Assembly: GCA_003542655.1 (NCBI GenBank) | Contig: DPKF01000025.1 | Location: 1 to 5,312 of the forward strand | Origin: Holosporales bacterium | Lineage (GTDB): Bacteria > Pseudomonadota > Alphaproteobacteria > Paracaedibacterales > UBA11393 | Length of the DNA: 5,312 nucleotides | Direction of reading: 5' to 3' | In this document: positions 1-5,312 of the stretch, piece after piece | Layout: each line of letters starts with the position of its first letter | How positions within the stretch are numbered: the first letter of the stretch is position 1 | Program-made: the position numbers and the translations under genes | The notes under the pieces: model-generated | Database searches by the model: none | What the model was told of the DNA's origin: nothing | Seen by the model: the letters and a program-made list of their open reading frames with translations, nothing else

Positions 1-942
1 ACAATCATTTATAAGGATCCAAAAACAGAGAAATTGGTTGAACTCCCTATCACAGGAGGCAACGTAAAGTTGCAATGGAAGGTCGATTGGGGTATGCGCT
101 GGGCAGCCTTTAATGTTGACTATGAAATGTCTGGAAAAGATTTGATTGATTCCGTTAAATTATCAAGCCAAGTTTGTAAAATTTTGGGGAAAAATCCACC
201 ACTTAATTTAAGCTATGAACACTTCCTAGACGAAGAAGGGCAAAAAATTTCTAAATCAAAAGGGAATGGATTAACGATTGACGAATGGTTAAAATATGCA
301 CCAACAGAAAGCTTAAGTTATTACATGTATCAAACGCCAAAGCGTGCAAAACGCTTGTTTTTTGATGTCATCCCTAAAAACGTTGATGAATATTTAGCGC
401 AGCTTTCAAAGTACGCAGAACAAGGGGAAGCAGAACAACTTGAAAATCCTGTTTGGCATATTCATAATGGCAAACCATCATCACCGGAAAGTGGACTAAG
501 TTTTGGCATTTTGTTAAATCTTGCCTCCGTCTGTAATACAGAAGATAAATCTGTTTTATGGAGTTTTGTTGAAAGATATATCAAAGGTGCAACACCTGAA
601 GCGATGCCATTTTTAGATAAGCTTATTATTCATGCGATCGCCTATTATCAAGACTTTATTAAACCAAAAAAACAATTTAAAGCACCAACTGAAATTGATA
701 TAAAGGCGATGAAGCAATTGAAAGATGGATTAGTTGCGCTACCAGAAAATGCTGATAGTGACGCGATACAATTCCTCGTTTTTGAAGTTGGTAAGCAATA
801 TCCTTATGACAGTTTGCGCGATTGGTTTAAAAGCTTGTATGAAGTATTGTTAGGGCAAACTGAAGGCCCACGTATGGGGTCTTTCATTGCGCTATATGGC
901 GTGAAAAATATGATCACCCTTATGGCAGAAAAAGGATTGTAA
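1..942 (+). CDS. lysS: Lysyl-tRNA synthetase, class I (5'-truncated by window edge)
   Basis: Class I lysine--tRNA ligase charges tRNA-Lys with lysine in the cytoplasm. It is unrelated in fold to the class II LysRS of most bacteria. The reading frame is open from base 1, so the gene enters from the left; 313 codons are present, ending at TAA 940-942. The class I signature KMSKS appears as KISKS (bases 244-258), followed by KGNGLTIDEW. Upstream is the conserved WKVDWGMRWAAF segment of the Rossmann domain. Downstream come the YAPTESLSYYMYQTPKRAKRL stretch and the alpha-helical C-terminal anticodon-binding region, with NPVWHIHNGKP and EGPRMGSFIALYGV near the end. Class I LysRS proteins are usually a little over 500 residues, so roughly 200 N-terminal residues, including the HIGH motif, lie outside. 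The C-terminus looks intact. It is convergent with hemE, with 35 bp between stop codons. The TTG at base 34 is an internal leucine, not a start. Confidence 0.95.
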   Translation, partial: TIIYKDPKTEKLVELPITGGNVKLQWKVDWGMRWAAFNVDYEMSGKDLIDSVKLSSQVCKILGKNPPLNLSYEHFLDEEGQKISKSKGNGLTIDEWLKYAPTESLSYYMYQTPKRAKRLFFDVIPKNVDEYLAQLSKYAEQGEAEQLENPVWHIHNGKPSSPESGLSFGILLNLASVCNTEDKSVLWSFVERYIKGATPEAMPFLDKLIIHAIAYYQDFIKPKKQFKAPTEIDIKAMKQLKDGLVALPENADSDAIQFLVFEVGKQYPYDSLRDWFKSLYEVLLGQTEGPRMGSFIALYGVKNMITLMAEKGL

Positions 943-969
943 ATTAAACAGTGTTAAGAAAGAAGGCGC

Positions 970-996
970 AAAAGCAGTTAGCCCCGCACTAACTGC
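970..996 (-). terminator. Hairpin at the lysS/hemE convergence, probable hemE terminator
   Basis: A perfect 8-bp inverted repeat, GCAGTTAG (974-981) and CTAACTGC (989-996), encloses a 7-base loop. Read on the minus strand it is followed by only four T, then GCGCC and a pyrimidine-rich stretch, so as an intrinsic terminator it is moderate. The hemE stop codon (978-980) is inside the stem, so the last codons of hemE form the hairpin. In the + direction it is followed by a loosely T-rich stretch and could also serve lysS, whose stop is 31 bp before the stem. Strand assignment is an inference. Confidence 0.5.
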
Positions 997-1988
997 AGCA
1001 TTCTTTCCACATGTTTGATGGGGGTTTCAGGTTTAATACCGTGACCCAAATTAAAAATATGGGGGTGTTTTTTTGTGGAAGATAAAATAGTAGTTACAGC
1101 AGTATCTAACGCATCTCCCCCTTCTATTAATATGTCCGGGTCTAAATTCCCTTGCGAAGGTCTATGAAGGTTATTTGCCACACTTATGTTGGCGTATTGA
1201 TCATAACCCAGAACAAGTGGCCCATTTACGCGTTCTGAAATATTATTGTATAAATGGCTTACTTCCTTGCCGTAATAAATCACAGGCGTACGGGGATGCA
1301 CATTCCAAAACAGCTTTAAAATTTTTATAAGCGGGGTTATTAAATTGTTTTCCTGTTCATCTGTTTTGCAAAAAGCAGCCCAAGAATCAAACAATTGCAC
1401 AACATCACAGCCAGCATCCACCTGATTAATAAGATGCTGCGCTACAATCGGTACCAATTTATCTAATAATGGGTTAAGCAGGCCTGTGTGCTTGTTGATA
1501 GCTGTATATAAATTCTGCTCTGTACCTATTTTATTTTGACACAGCATATAAGCGCCCAGTGTCCACGGCGTTGCTGCAAAGCCAATAAGGGATTTGTCTT
1601 TTGAAAGTTTTGACCGTGTTGTTTTTATGGCATTATAGACTGGTGTTAATGTTTTGACCCAATTTTTATTCCACAATTCAAAGGCAGGAAGTGGTTTTAA
1701 CTTTGGTCCATAACCCTTTTCAAACCAGACATCTTGGCCAATGGCGTGCGGGATAACAAGAATATCTGAAAAAATAATGGCAGCGTCAAAATTGAAACGA
1801 TTTATTGGCTGTAGCGTTACTTCTGTGACACGATCGGGTGTGAAACAAAATTCCATAAAATCAGGAAAATTTTTACGAATTTCTAGGTATTCTTGCAAAT
1901 AGCGGCCTGCTTGACGCATCATCCATACTGGGGGTATTGCTTGTATTTCGCCAAGACAGGTTCTGTGAAATTTTGTATTTACAGTCAT
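978..1988 (-). CDS. hemE: Uroporphyrinogen decarboxylase
   Basis: HemE removes the four acetate carboxyls of uroporphyrinogen III to give coproporphyrinogen III, a cytoplasmic, cofactor-free step of haem synthesis. The 336-residue protein has normal family length and all main signatures. PPVWMMRQAGRY is at residues 19-30, with substrate-binding R25 and R29. FSDILVIPHAIG contains D75, the counterpart of the catalytic aspartate (human D86). PWTLGAY ends in Y147 (human Y164). CDVVQLFDSWAAF contains S202. QGNLDP is at 279-284, and FNLGHGI contains H316 (human H339). The ATG start is well placed before the conserved N-terminal motif. It follows the stop of the upstream binding-protein gene directly (TAA then ATG), with only a weak purine-rich Shine-Dalgarno match, so translation may be coupled to that gene. 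No separate promoter is evident, and the pair is probably one transcript ending at the hairpin in its own 3' end. Confidence 0.97.
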   Translation of the reverse strand: MTVNTKFHRTCLGEIQAIPPVWMMRQAGRYLQEYLEIRKNFPDFMEFCFTPDRVTEVTLQPINRFNFDAAIIFSDILVIPHAIGQDVWFEKGYGPKLKPLPAFELWNKNWVKTLTPVYNAIKTTRSKLSKDKSLIGFAATPWTLGAYMLCQNKIGTEQNLYTAINKHTGLLNPLLDKLVPIVAQHLINQVDAGCDVVQLFDSWAAFCKTDEQENNLITPLIKILKLFWNVHPRTPVIYYGKEVSHLYNNISERVNGPLVLGYDQYANISVANNLHRPSQGNLDPDILIEGGDALDTAVTTILSSTKKHPHIFNLGHGIKPETPIKHVERMLQLVRG

Positions 1989-2759
1989 TTATGCTTCAAT
2001 TTTCCATTTTGTTTTAAGGGTTTCAATTGTACCATCTTGTTCCATTTCTAATAAAATCTTATCTATGTCTGCGCGTAATACAGATTCTTTTGGCAGGGCA
2101 ATGCCTGGATCTTCTTCGCCTGGTGTATCAAAGTTAATATCAACCTTCGCCATATCATCTGCTCCCTTTATGATGCAAGATGCTTCTGAACGTCCTAATA
2201 AAATGGCAGAAATACGATCAGCACGTAAAGATTGCAGCAAATCAGGCACCTTATTCATCACTTGCGATTTTAATTCTGGAAATTGTATTTTTAGTTCTTT
2301 ATTAAAACGGGATTCATAAGTTGTACCTGCTTGAAACCCTAAGGTGCCATTTGCCATGTCTTCAAGCCCTTTAATTGCCGCATCCTTTTTAATGATCAAA
2401 GCATACTGACCTTTTAGGTAGGGGACGGTGAAGTCATAGTTTTTTTGACGGTCTTTTGTGATGGAAATGCTTGAAATAGAAAGATCAATACGTTTTGCAG
2501 ATAAAGAACCCAAAATGGCATCAAAAGACATGTCTTCATAAACAGCTGTTTTTCCTAAACGCTTAGCAACATCATTGAATAAGTCAATGTCAAACCCAAC
2601 AATTTTTCCACCTTCAAAATATTCAAAAGGTTTATAATCAGCACATACGCCAACTTTTAAAACAGAAGTGTCTTTTTTCTTTTCCGCACATGACGTTAGA
2701 AATAAAAAACTAAATAGTATAGATAGGGTAAGAAACGTATATTTCTTTAACTGAATCAT
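1989..2759 (-). CDS. Amino acid ABC transporter substrate-binding lipoprotein (SBP_bac_3 family)
   Basis: A family 3 solute-binding protein, the periplasmic receptor that delivers polar amino acids to an ABC importer. The preferred start is ATG at 2759 (256 residues). It gives a compact lipoprotein signal: MIQLKK, a hydrophobic stretch, then lipobox LTSC with lipidated Cys24. The frame extends to a TTG at 2801, but that adds 14 residues including an acidic one ahead of the signal. The two-lobed SBP fold is recognisable: VGVCADYKPFEYFEGGKIVGFDIDLF, then RIDLSISSISITKDRQKNYDFTVPY, whose Arg104 matches the arginine that binds the ligand carboxylate, then the hinge-region FQAGTTYE and a C-terminal EDPGIALPK. 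At the place where GlnH or HisJ carry the aspartate that binds the alpha-amino group, this protein reads ISAILLGRSEA with Gly189, so the ligand may be atypical. No clear Shine-Dalgarno precedes the ATG. The gene abuts hemE. The permease at 3496-4149 on the other strand is a possible partner. Confidence 0.9.
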   Translation of the reverse strand: MIQLKKYTFLTLSILFSFLFLTSCAEKKKDTSVLKVGVCADYKPFEYFEGGKIVGFDIDLFNDVAKRLGKTAVYEDMSFDAILGSLSAKRIDLSISSISITKDRQKNYDFTVPYLKGQYALIIKKDAAIKGLEDMANGTLGFQAGTTYESRFNKELKIQFPELKSQVMNKVPDLLQSLRADRISAILLGRSEASCIIKGADDMAKVDINFDTPGEEDPGIALPKESVLRADIDKILLEMEQDGTIETLKTKWKIEA

Positions 2760-2791
2760 GTTGAGATTATATTTTAATATGACTGTTTCTA

Positions 2792-2819
2792 TATATAACA
2801 AATCTTGCCAAACCGTAAA
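2792..2819 (-). promoter_or_regulatory. Candidate promoter for the binding-protein/hemE unit
   Basis: On the minus strand TTTACG (2819-2814) and TATATA (2797-2792) are separated by 16 bases, each matching four of six sigma-70 consensus positions. Transcription would begin near 2785, leaving a short leader before ATG 2759 and excluding the TTG at 2801 as start. The region is so AT-rich that chance matches are expected. Other candidates are TATACT at 2833-2828 and TATAAT at 2771-2766. Confidence 0.3.
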
Positions 2820-2860
2820 AGCAAATTAGTATATTCGGCGGTATTTATACACAATAATGC

Positions 2861-2889
2861 TTGACGGCAATGCCTAAATTATTTAATCT
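2861..2889 (+). promoter_or_regulatory. Probable promoter of tRNA-Cys
   Basis: TTGACG (2861-2866), five of six matches to the -35 consensus, is followed after 17 bases by TAATCT (2884-2889). A better -10 match, TTTAAT at 2882-2887, lies at a spacing of 15. Either places the transcription start a few bases before the tRNA 5' end at 2901, as expected for a tRNA promoter. Confidence 0.55.
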
Positions 2890-2898
2890 GATCATCAG
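2888..2898. repeat. Short perfect palindrome between the tRNA-Cys -10 region and gene start
   Basis: CTGAT and ATCAG flank a single central C, giving an 11-base perfect inverted repeat. It overlaps the end of the putative -10 element and the likely transcription start of tRNA-Cys. The position would suit an operator, but the repeat is short and may be chance. Confidence 0.3.
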
Positions 2899-2900
2899 GT

Positions 2901-2974
2901 GGCCGGTTGGCAGAATGGTTATGCAGAGGATTGCAAATCCTTTGATATCGGTTCGATTCCGGTACCGGCCTCCA
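2901..2974 (+). tRNA. tRNA-Cys (anticodon GCA)
   Basis: The cloverleaf folds by hand without mismatch in the acceptor stem. GGCCGGT (2901-2907) pairs with ACCGGCC (2964-2970). A 3-bp D stem GCA/TGC encloses the D loop. The anticodon stem GAGGA/TCCTT surrounds loop TTGCAAA, with GCA at 2933-2935. The T stem ATCGG/CCGGT contains one T-G pair and encloses loop TTCGATT. The discriminator base is U (2971), as in cysteine tRNAs, and the CCA end is encoded (2972-2974). It reads both UGC and UGU codons. Confidence 0.97.
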
Positions 2975-2979
2975 TAGTG

Positions 2980-2987
2980 TTTTTTTT
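2980..2987 (+). terminator. T-tract after tRNA-Cys, possible termination site
   Basis: Eight consecutive T begin five bases after the encoded CCA. No independent hairpin lies between, but the GC-rich T-arm/acceptor region (CCGGTACCGG, 2959-2968, is self-complementary) could act as the stem. A separate promoter before tRNA-Pro is compatible with termination here. The evidence is suggestive only. Confidence 0.35.
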
Positions 2988-3028
2988 GAGATTCAGTTAA
3001 ATTAAGTTTATTTCACCGAAAAACCTAG

Positions 3029-3057
3029 TAGACTTGTGTATTGAAACAATGTACACT
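3029..3057 (+). promoter_or_regulatory. Probable promoter of tRNA-Pro and downstream genes
   Basis: TAGACT (3029-3034) and TACACT (3052-3057) are separated by exactly 17 bases, each matching four of six sigma-70 consensus positions. The predicted start near 3064 is just ahead of the tRNA-Pro 5' end at 3068. No other promoter is obvious between here and the NDUFS4-like gene, so this may drive the tRNA and both following genes. Confidence 0.45.
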
Positions 3058-3067
3058 TAACCAAGAA

Positions 3068-3144
<77 letters not shown>

Positions 3145-3150
3145 TATACC

Positions 3151-3154
3151 AGGA
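3151..3154 (+). promoter_or_regulatory. Ribosome binding site fixing the NDUFS4-like start
   Basis: AGGA sits eight bases before ATG 3163, a normal Shine-Dalgarno distance. It supports that codon over the in-frame ATG at 3112, which lies inside tRNA-Pro. Confidence 0.65.
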
Positions 3155-3162
3155 TTTTTCTT

Positions 3163-3468
3163 ATGGCTTCAGTTATTATTTTTGAGCATGAGACTGCAGT
3201 GAATCAATCCGCCTCTCCACTTAAAACATTATGGAAATTAGAATTTCTAACAAATAATGATGGTAACATTATTGGTGACTTGGGATGGATAGCTGGCAAC
3301 AATACAGACGCTCAGGTTGATATTACTTTTGAAAATTTAGAAAAGGCCTTATCTTTTGCCGAAAGAAGTGGCCATGAAGTTGTAGAAGTTCGCCACAGCC
3401 CTTTAAAAGAAGTTCCTTCGCCTAAAAGTTATGCCGATAACTTTAAAAATGGCAAAATAATAGTGTAA
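3163..3468 (+). CDS. NDUFS4-like complex I subunit (ETC complex I conserved-region family)
   Basis: This 101-residue protein resembles the bacterial homologues of mitochondrial NDUFS4, an accessory subunit of NADH:ubiquinone oxidoreductase that sits on the peripheral arm. Diagnostic parts are W24 in the KTLWKLEF strand, a GW pair (41-42), QVDITFENLEKALSFAERSG (51-70), where a beta strand is followed by the AE-rich helix, and the C-terminal KSYADNF (88-94). About 100 residues is the usual bacterial size. The mitochondrial targeting peptide is naturally absent, and there is no signal sequence or membrane segment, consistent with a cytoplasmic-side subunit. The start is ATG 3163 with AGGA eight bases upstream. 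The gene begins 18 bases after tRNA-Pro and ends 27 bases before the permease gene, so a shared transcript is likely. The core nuo genes are not in the window. The family assignment is firm; actual incorporation into complex I is inferred from the family. Confidence 0.88.
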   Translation: MASVIIFEHETAVNQSASPLKTLWKLEFLTNNDGNIIGDLGWIAGNNTDAQVDITFENLEKALSFAERSGHEVVEVRHSPLKEVPSPKSYADNFKNGKIIV

Positions 3469-3495
3469 CTGACAAAAATAAAAAATAGAGTATAT

Positions 3496-4149
3496 ATGCT
3501 ACAACTAGATGTCATCGCAAACAACTTTCCCTTTTTAATGGAGGGTGCGCTTGTGACAATTCGATTAACTGTCTTTGCCTTAATTTGTGGATTGCCACTT
3601 GGCATAACCTTTGGTTTGATGCAATCATCTAGCAGTAAAATACTTAAAGGCGTTGCAACAGTTTATGTTTCCGTTTTTCGTGGAACCCCCTTACTTGTGC
3701 AATTAATGATTATTTTTAATGCCCTCCCTTTTTGGGGTATAACACTTTCAGCGTTCGAATCTGGGGTATTAGCACTGGCTTTAAATTCTGCTGCTTACAC
3801 ATCACAGTCTATACGTGCGGGTATACAAAGCGTTGATCAAGGGCAATATGATGCAGCAAAGGTGTTAGGATTATCTTACGCGCAAACAATGCAATATATT
3901 ATATTACCGCAAGCGATACGTAATATTTTTCCAGCCCTTATAAACGAAATGATAAACCTTTTAAAAGAAACAGCAGTTATTTCTGTGATTGGTGAATTAG
4001 AGTTGTTTAGACGCGGACAAGTTATTGCCAGTCAAAACTTTTTAGTGGTAGAGCCTTATTTAATGGTTGCTGTTTGTTATTATGTTATTATCTTAATTTT
4101 ATCAAATTTCGCAACATACGTAGAAAAACGTATGAAGATCGATTGTTAA
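3496..4149 (+). CDS. Amino acid ABC transporter permease (HisM/GlnP type)
   Basis: Inner-membrane permease of a polar amino acid ABC importer. The 217 residues match the family length. The N-terminal MEGALVTIRLTVFALICGLPLG contains the first membrane segment. FRGTPLLVQL (61-70) is a signature of this family. The cytoplasmic EAA loop that contacts the ATPase reads YDAAKVLGLSYAQTMQYIILPQA (118-140), with the conserved Ala-Ala, Gly125 and ILPQA. About five hydrophobic segments are visible (near 19-41, 55-77, 86-105, 147-166 and 186-206). ATG 3496 is preceded by a weak AGAG five bases upstream. It probably continues the transcript of the NDUFS4-like gene. The required ATPase is not in the window; the binding protein at 1989-2759 is a plausible partner but is encoded on the other strand. 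Its stop codon overlaps that of alr. The substrate cannot be named from sequence. Confidence 0.92.
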   Translation: MLQLDVIANNFPFLMEGALVTIRLTVFALICGLPLGITFGLMQSSSSKILKGVATVYVSVFRGTPLLVQLMIIFNALPFWGITLSAFESGVLALALNSAAYTSQSIRAGIQSVDQGQYDAAKVLGLSYAQTMQYIILPQAIRNIFPALINEMINLLKETAVISVIGELELFRRGQVIASQNFLVVEPYLMVAVCYYVIILILSNFATYVEKRMKIDC

Positions 4150-5228
4150 TCGACCCAAATATACTTAACACGTGATCTGATGAGTGCAAGCATACTGCCC
4201 GGTGATACTTTTGTATGCAAAATAATTTCATCTAAAGGCAAACCTTCACCCCAAACAACAACTTCATCGCCAATTTTTACATCTTGAACTTTTGATACAT
4301 CTAAAGTGATCATATCCATAGCAACAGGACTAATAATCGGGCAGCGCACCCCCTTTACAAGTATTGGCGTGCCCGGTGGTGCTGTTACAGGATAGCCATC
4401 AGCATGACCAAAAGCAATCACTGCCATGACCATATCTTCTTTGGCTTGATATTGCGCAGAATAGCCTATGTATTCACCTTTTTTAATATGACGTACGGCA
4501 TTCACAATGGTTTTTACGGTCATCACAGGTTTTAGATCAATATCATCTGCCATGATTCCTGGTAGAGACGATACGCCGTAAGCAGATATGCCGGGGCGCA
4601 CATAATCATAATGTGCTTCGGGAAAATGAAATATACCCCCCGTATTACACAAACTAAATTCTGTATCAATTTTAGCCTTTAATTTTTGAAGACTGTCTAA
4701 TTGGTGCCTGTTCATTCTGCCTTCAGGTGTGCTTGAGCATGAAAAATGACTAATAATAGGGATCGTATCGTGCACGTTTGGGTGTGCTTTTAATTTTTTA
4801 TAAATAGATTCAACATCGTCAACCGGAAAACCTAAACGATTCATACCTGTGTTAACTTTGATCCATACTTTAAGTTTACCAGGTGTTTGAATTGTATCAA
4901 GCCAATCAAGATTTTCTTGTTGATGCACGATCATGTCACAGTTATATTGAATTGCTAAAGACATATCCTCTGCTTCAAAGGGGCCTTGCGCTAACAAAAT
5001 ACCTGATTTGATGCCTGCATTACGCAGCATAATACCGTCATCAATGGAGGCAACGCCCATATGGGATACCATATCTTCAATATGCCTTGCCGTTTCGATC
5101 ATGCCATGTCCATAAGCATTGGCTTTAATCATAGGGATAATTTTCGAATGCGGTGCTTTCTTTTGAATAACGCGCATATTATGACGTAAATTTTGACCCG
5201 ATAAATAAGCAATGGCTGGACGTGGCAT
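4146..5228 (-). CDS. alr: Alanine racemase
   Basis: PLP-dependent interconversion of L- and D-alanine, supplying D-Ala for peptidoglycan in the cytoplasm. The 360 residues cover both domains. The N-terminal TIM barrel opens with the PLP lysine motif IKANAYGHG (K35), then KVNTGMNRLGF (K124 at the usually carbamylated position, R131), H161 in SHFSCSS, and YDYVRPGISAYG (R211, Y217). The C-terminal beta domain carries the second catalytic base, Y246 in IGYSAQY, then AFGHADGYP and VAMDMITLD (M304, D305). Two family positions vary: the GR usually preceding V(S/C)MD reads SP, and the NSA stretch reads NTG. Neither removes a catalytic residue. The start MPRPAIAYL fits the family, and AAGG-type Shine-Dalgarno bases (5242-5239) lie ten bases upstream. 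It is convergent with the permease, sharing TTAA at 4146-4149. A terminator hairpin lies just upstream, leaving little space for an own promoter. Confidence 0.96.
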   Translation of the reverse strand: MPRPAIAYLSGQNLRHNMRVIQKKAPHSKIIPMIKANAYGHGMIETARHIEDMVSHMGVASIDDGIMLRNAGIKSGILLAQGPFEAEDMSLAIQYNCDMIVHQQENLDWLDTIQTPGKLKVWIKVNTGMNRLGFPVDDVESIYKKLKAHPNVHDTIPIISHFSCSSTPEGRMNRHQLDSLQKLKAKIDTEFSLCNTGGIFHFPEAHYDYVRPGISAYGVSSLPGIMADDIDLKPVMTVKTIVNAVRHIKKGEYIGYSAQYQAKEDMVMAVIAFGHADGYPVTAPPGTPILVKGVRCPIISPVAMDMITLDVSKVQDVKIGDEVVVWGEGLPLDEIILHTKVSPGSMLALIRSRVKYIWVD

Positions 5229-5252
5229 TTCTATATAACCTTATCTTAACTC

Positions 5253-5277
5253 AAAAAAAAAACCGCTTAAGGGCGGT
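5253..5277 (-). terminator. Intrinsic terminator upstream of alr
   Basis: On the minus strand ACCGC (5277-5273) pairs with GCGGT (5266-5262) around a 6-base loop, and the stem runs directly into ten T (5262-5253, the first shared with the stem end). The T-tract gives it a clear direction, so it should end a minus-strand gene whose body is beyond the right edge. A TAA on that strand at 5303-5301 could be that gene's stop, but too little is present to identify it. The T-tract ends 24 bp before the alr start codon. Confidence 0.8.
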
Positions 5278-5312
5278 AGACCTTTAAAATATAATAATAC
5301 TTAACGGCTAAT

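Noticed and set aside
34..36. TTG as a start of the lysyl-tRNA synthetase
   Set aside because: The frame is open to base 1 and the protein is clearly missing its N-terminal catalytic half, so this is an internal leucine.
2065..2319. 84-codon open frame on the + strand
   Set aside because: It lies entirely antisense to the well-supported binding-protein gene, its product resembles no family I know, and no convincing ribosome site is seen.
2760..2801. TTG start adding 14 residues to the binding protein
   Set aside because: It would put an acidic, long N-region before the lipoprotein signal, and candidate promoters start transcription downstream of it. Not fully excluded.

Overview
The window looks like ordinary chromosome from an AT-rich alphaproteobacterium. 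Two things point there. The lysyl-tRNA synthetase is the class I (archaeal-type) enzyme, which is typical of Alphaproteobacteria and spirochaetes. There is also a small protein of the NDUFS4 (complex I accessory subunit) family, which in bacteria is characteristic of Alphaproteobacteria. The strong AT bias and lone, dispersed housekeeping genes would fit a host-associated lineage such as Holosporales or Rickettsiales, but that placement is inference and cannot be fixed from this sequence.

Layout from left to right: (1) the C-terminal 313 codons of lysS on the + strand, running in from outside the window. (2) Convergent to it, a two-gene minus-strand unit: a lipoprotein substrate-binding protein of a polar amino acid ABC transporter, whose stop codon directly abuts the start codon of hemE (uroporphyrinogen decarboxylase). 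A hairpin that includes the hemE stop codon lies in the lysS/hemE gap. (3) A central intergenic region with two tRNA genes on the + strand, tRNA-Cys(GCA) and tRNA-Pro(UGG). Both encode their CCA ends and each has a plausible sigma-70-type promoter. (4) Directly behind tRNA-Pro, with no terminator visible, a 101-residue NDUFS4-like protein and then a HisM/GlnP-type ABC permease, both on the + strand. (5) Convergent to the permease, and overlapping it by the 4 bp TTAA that supplies both stop codons, the alanine racemase gene alr on the minus strand. A strong intrinsic terminator lies 24 bp upstream of alr and belongs to a gene beyond the right edge.

Functionally the region combines translation (LysRS, two tRNAs), haem synthesis (HemE), respiration (NDUFS4-like), cell-wall precursor supply (Alr) and two parts of an amino-acid importer. 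The importer parts lie on opposite strands either side of the tRNA/complex I segment, and no ATPase gene is in the window. The most notable points are the apparent loss, in the binding protein, of the aspartate that normally holds the ligand's alpha-amino group, and the probable tRNA-Pro/NDUFS4/permease co-transcript. I found no mobile element, CRISPR array, phage gene or clearly undescribed system.
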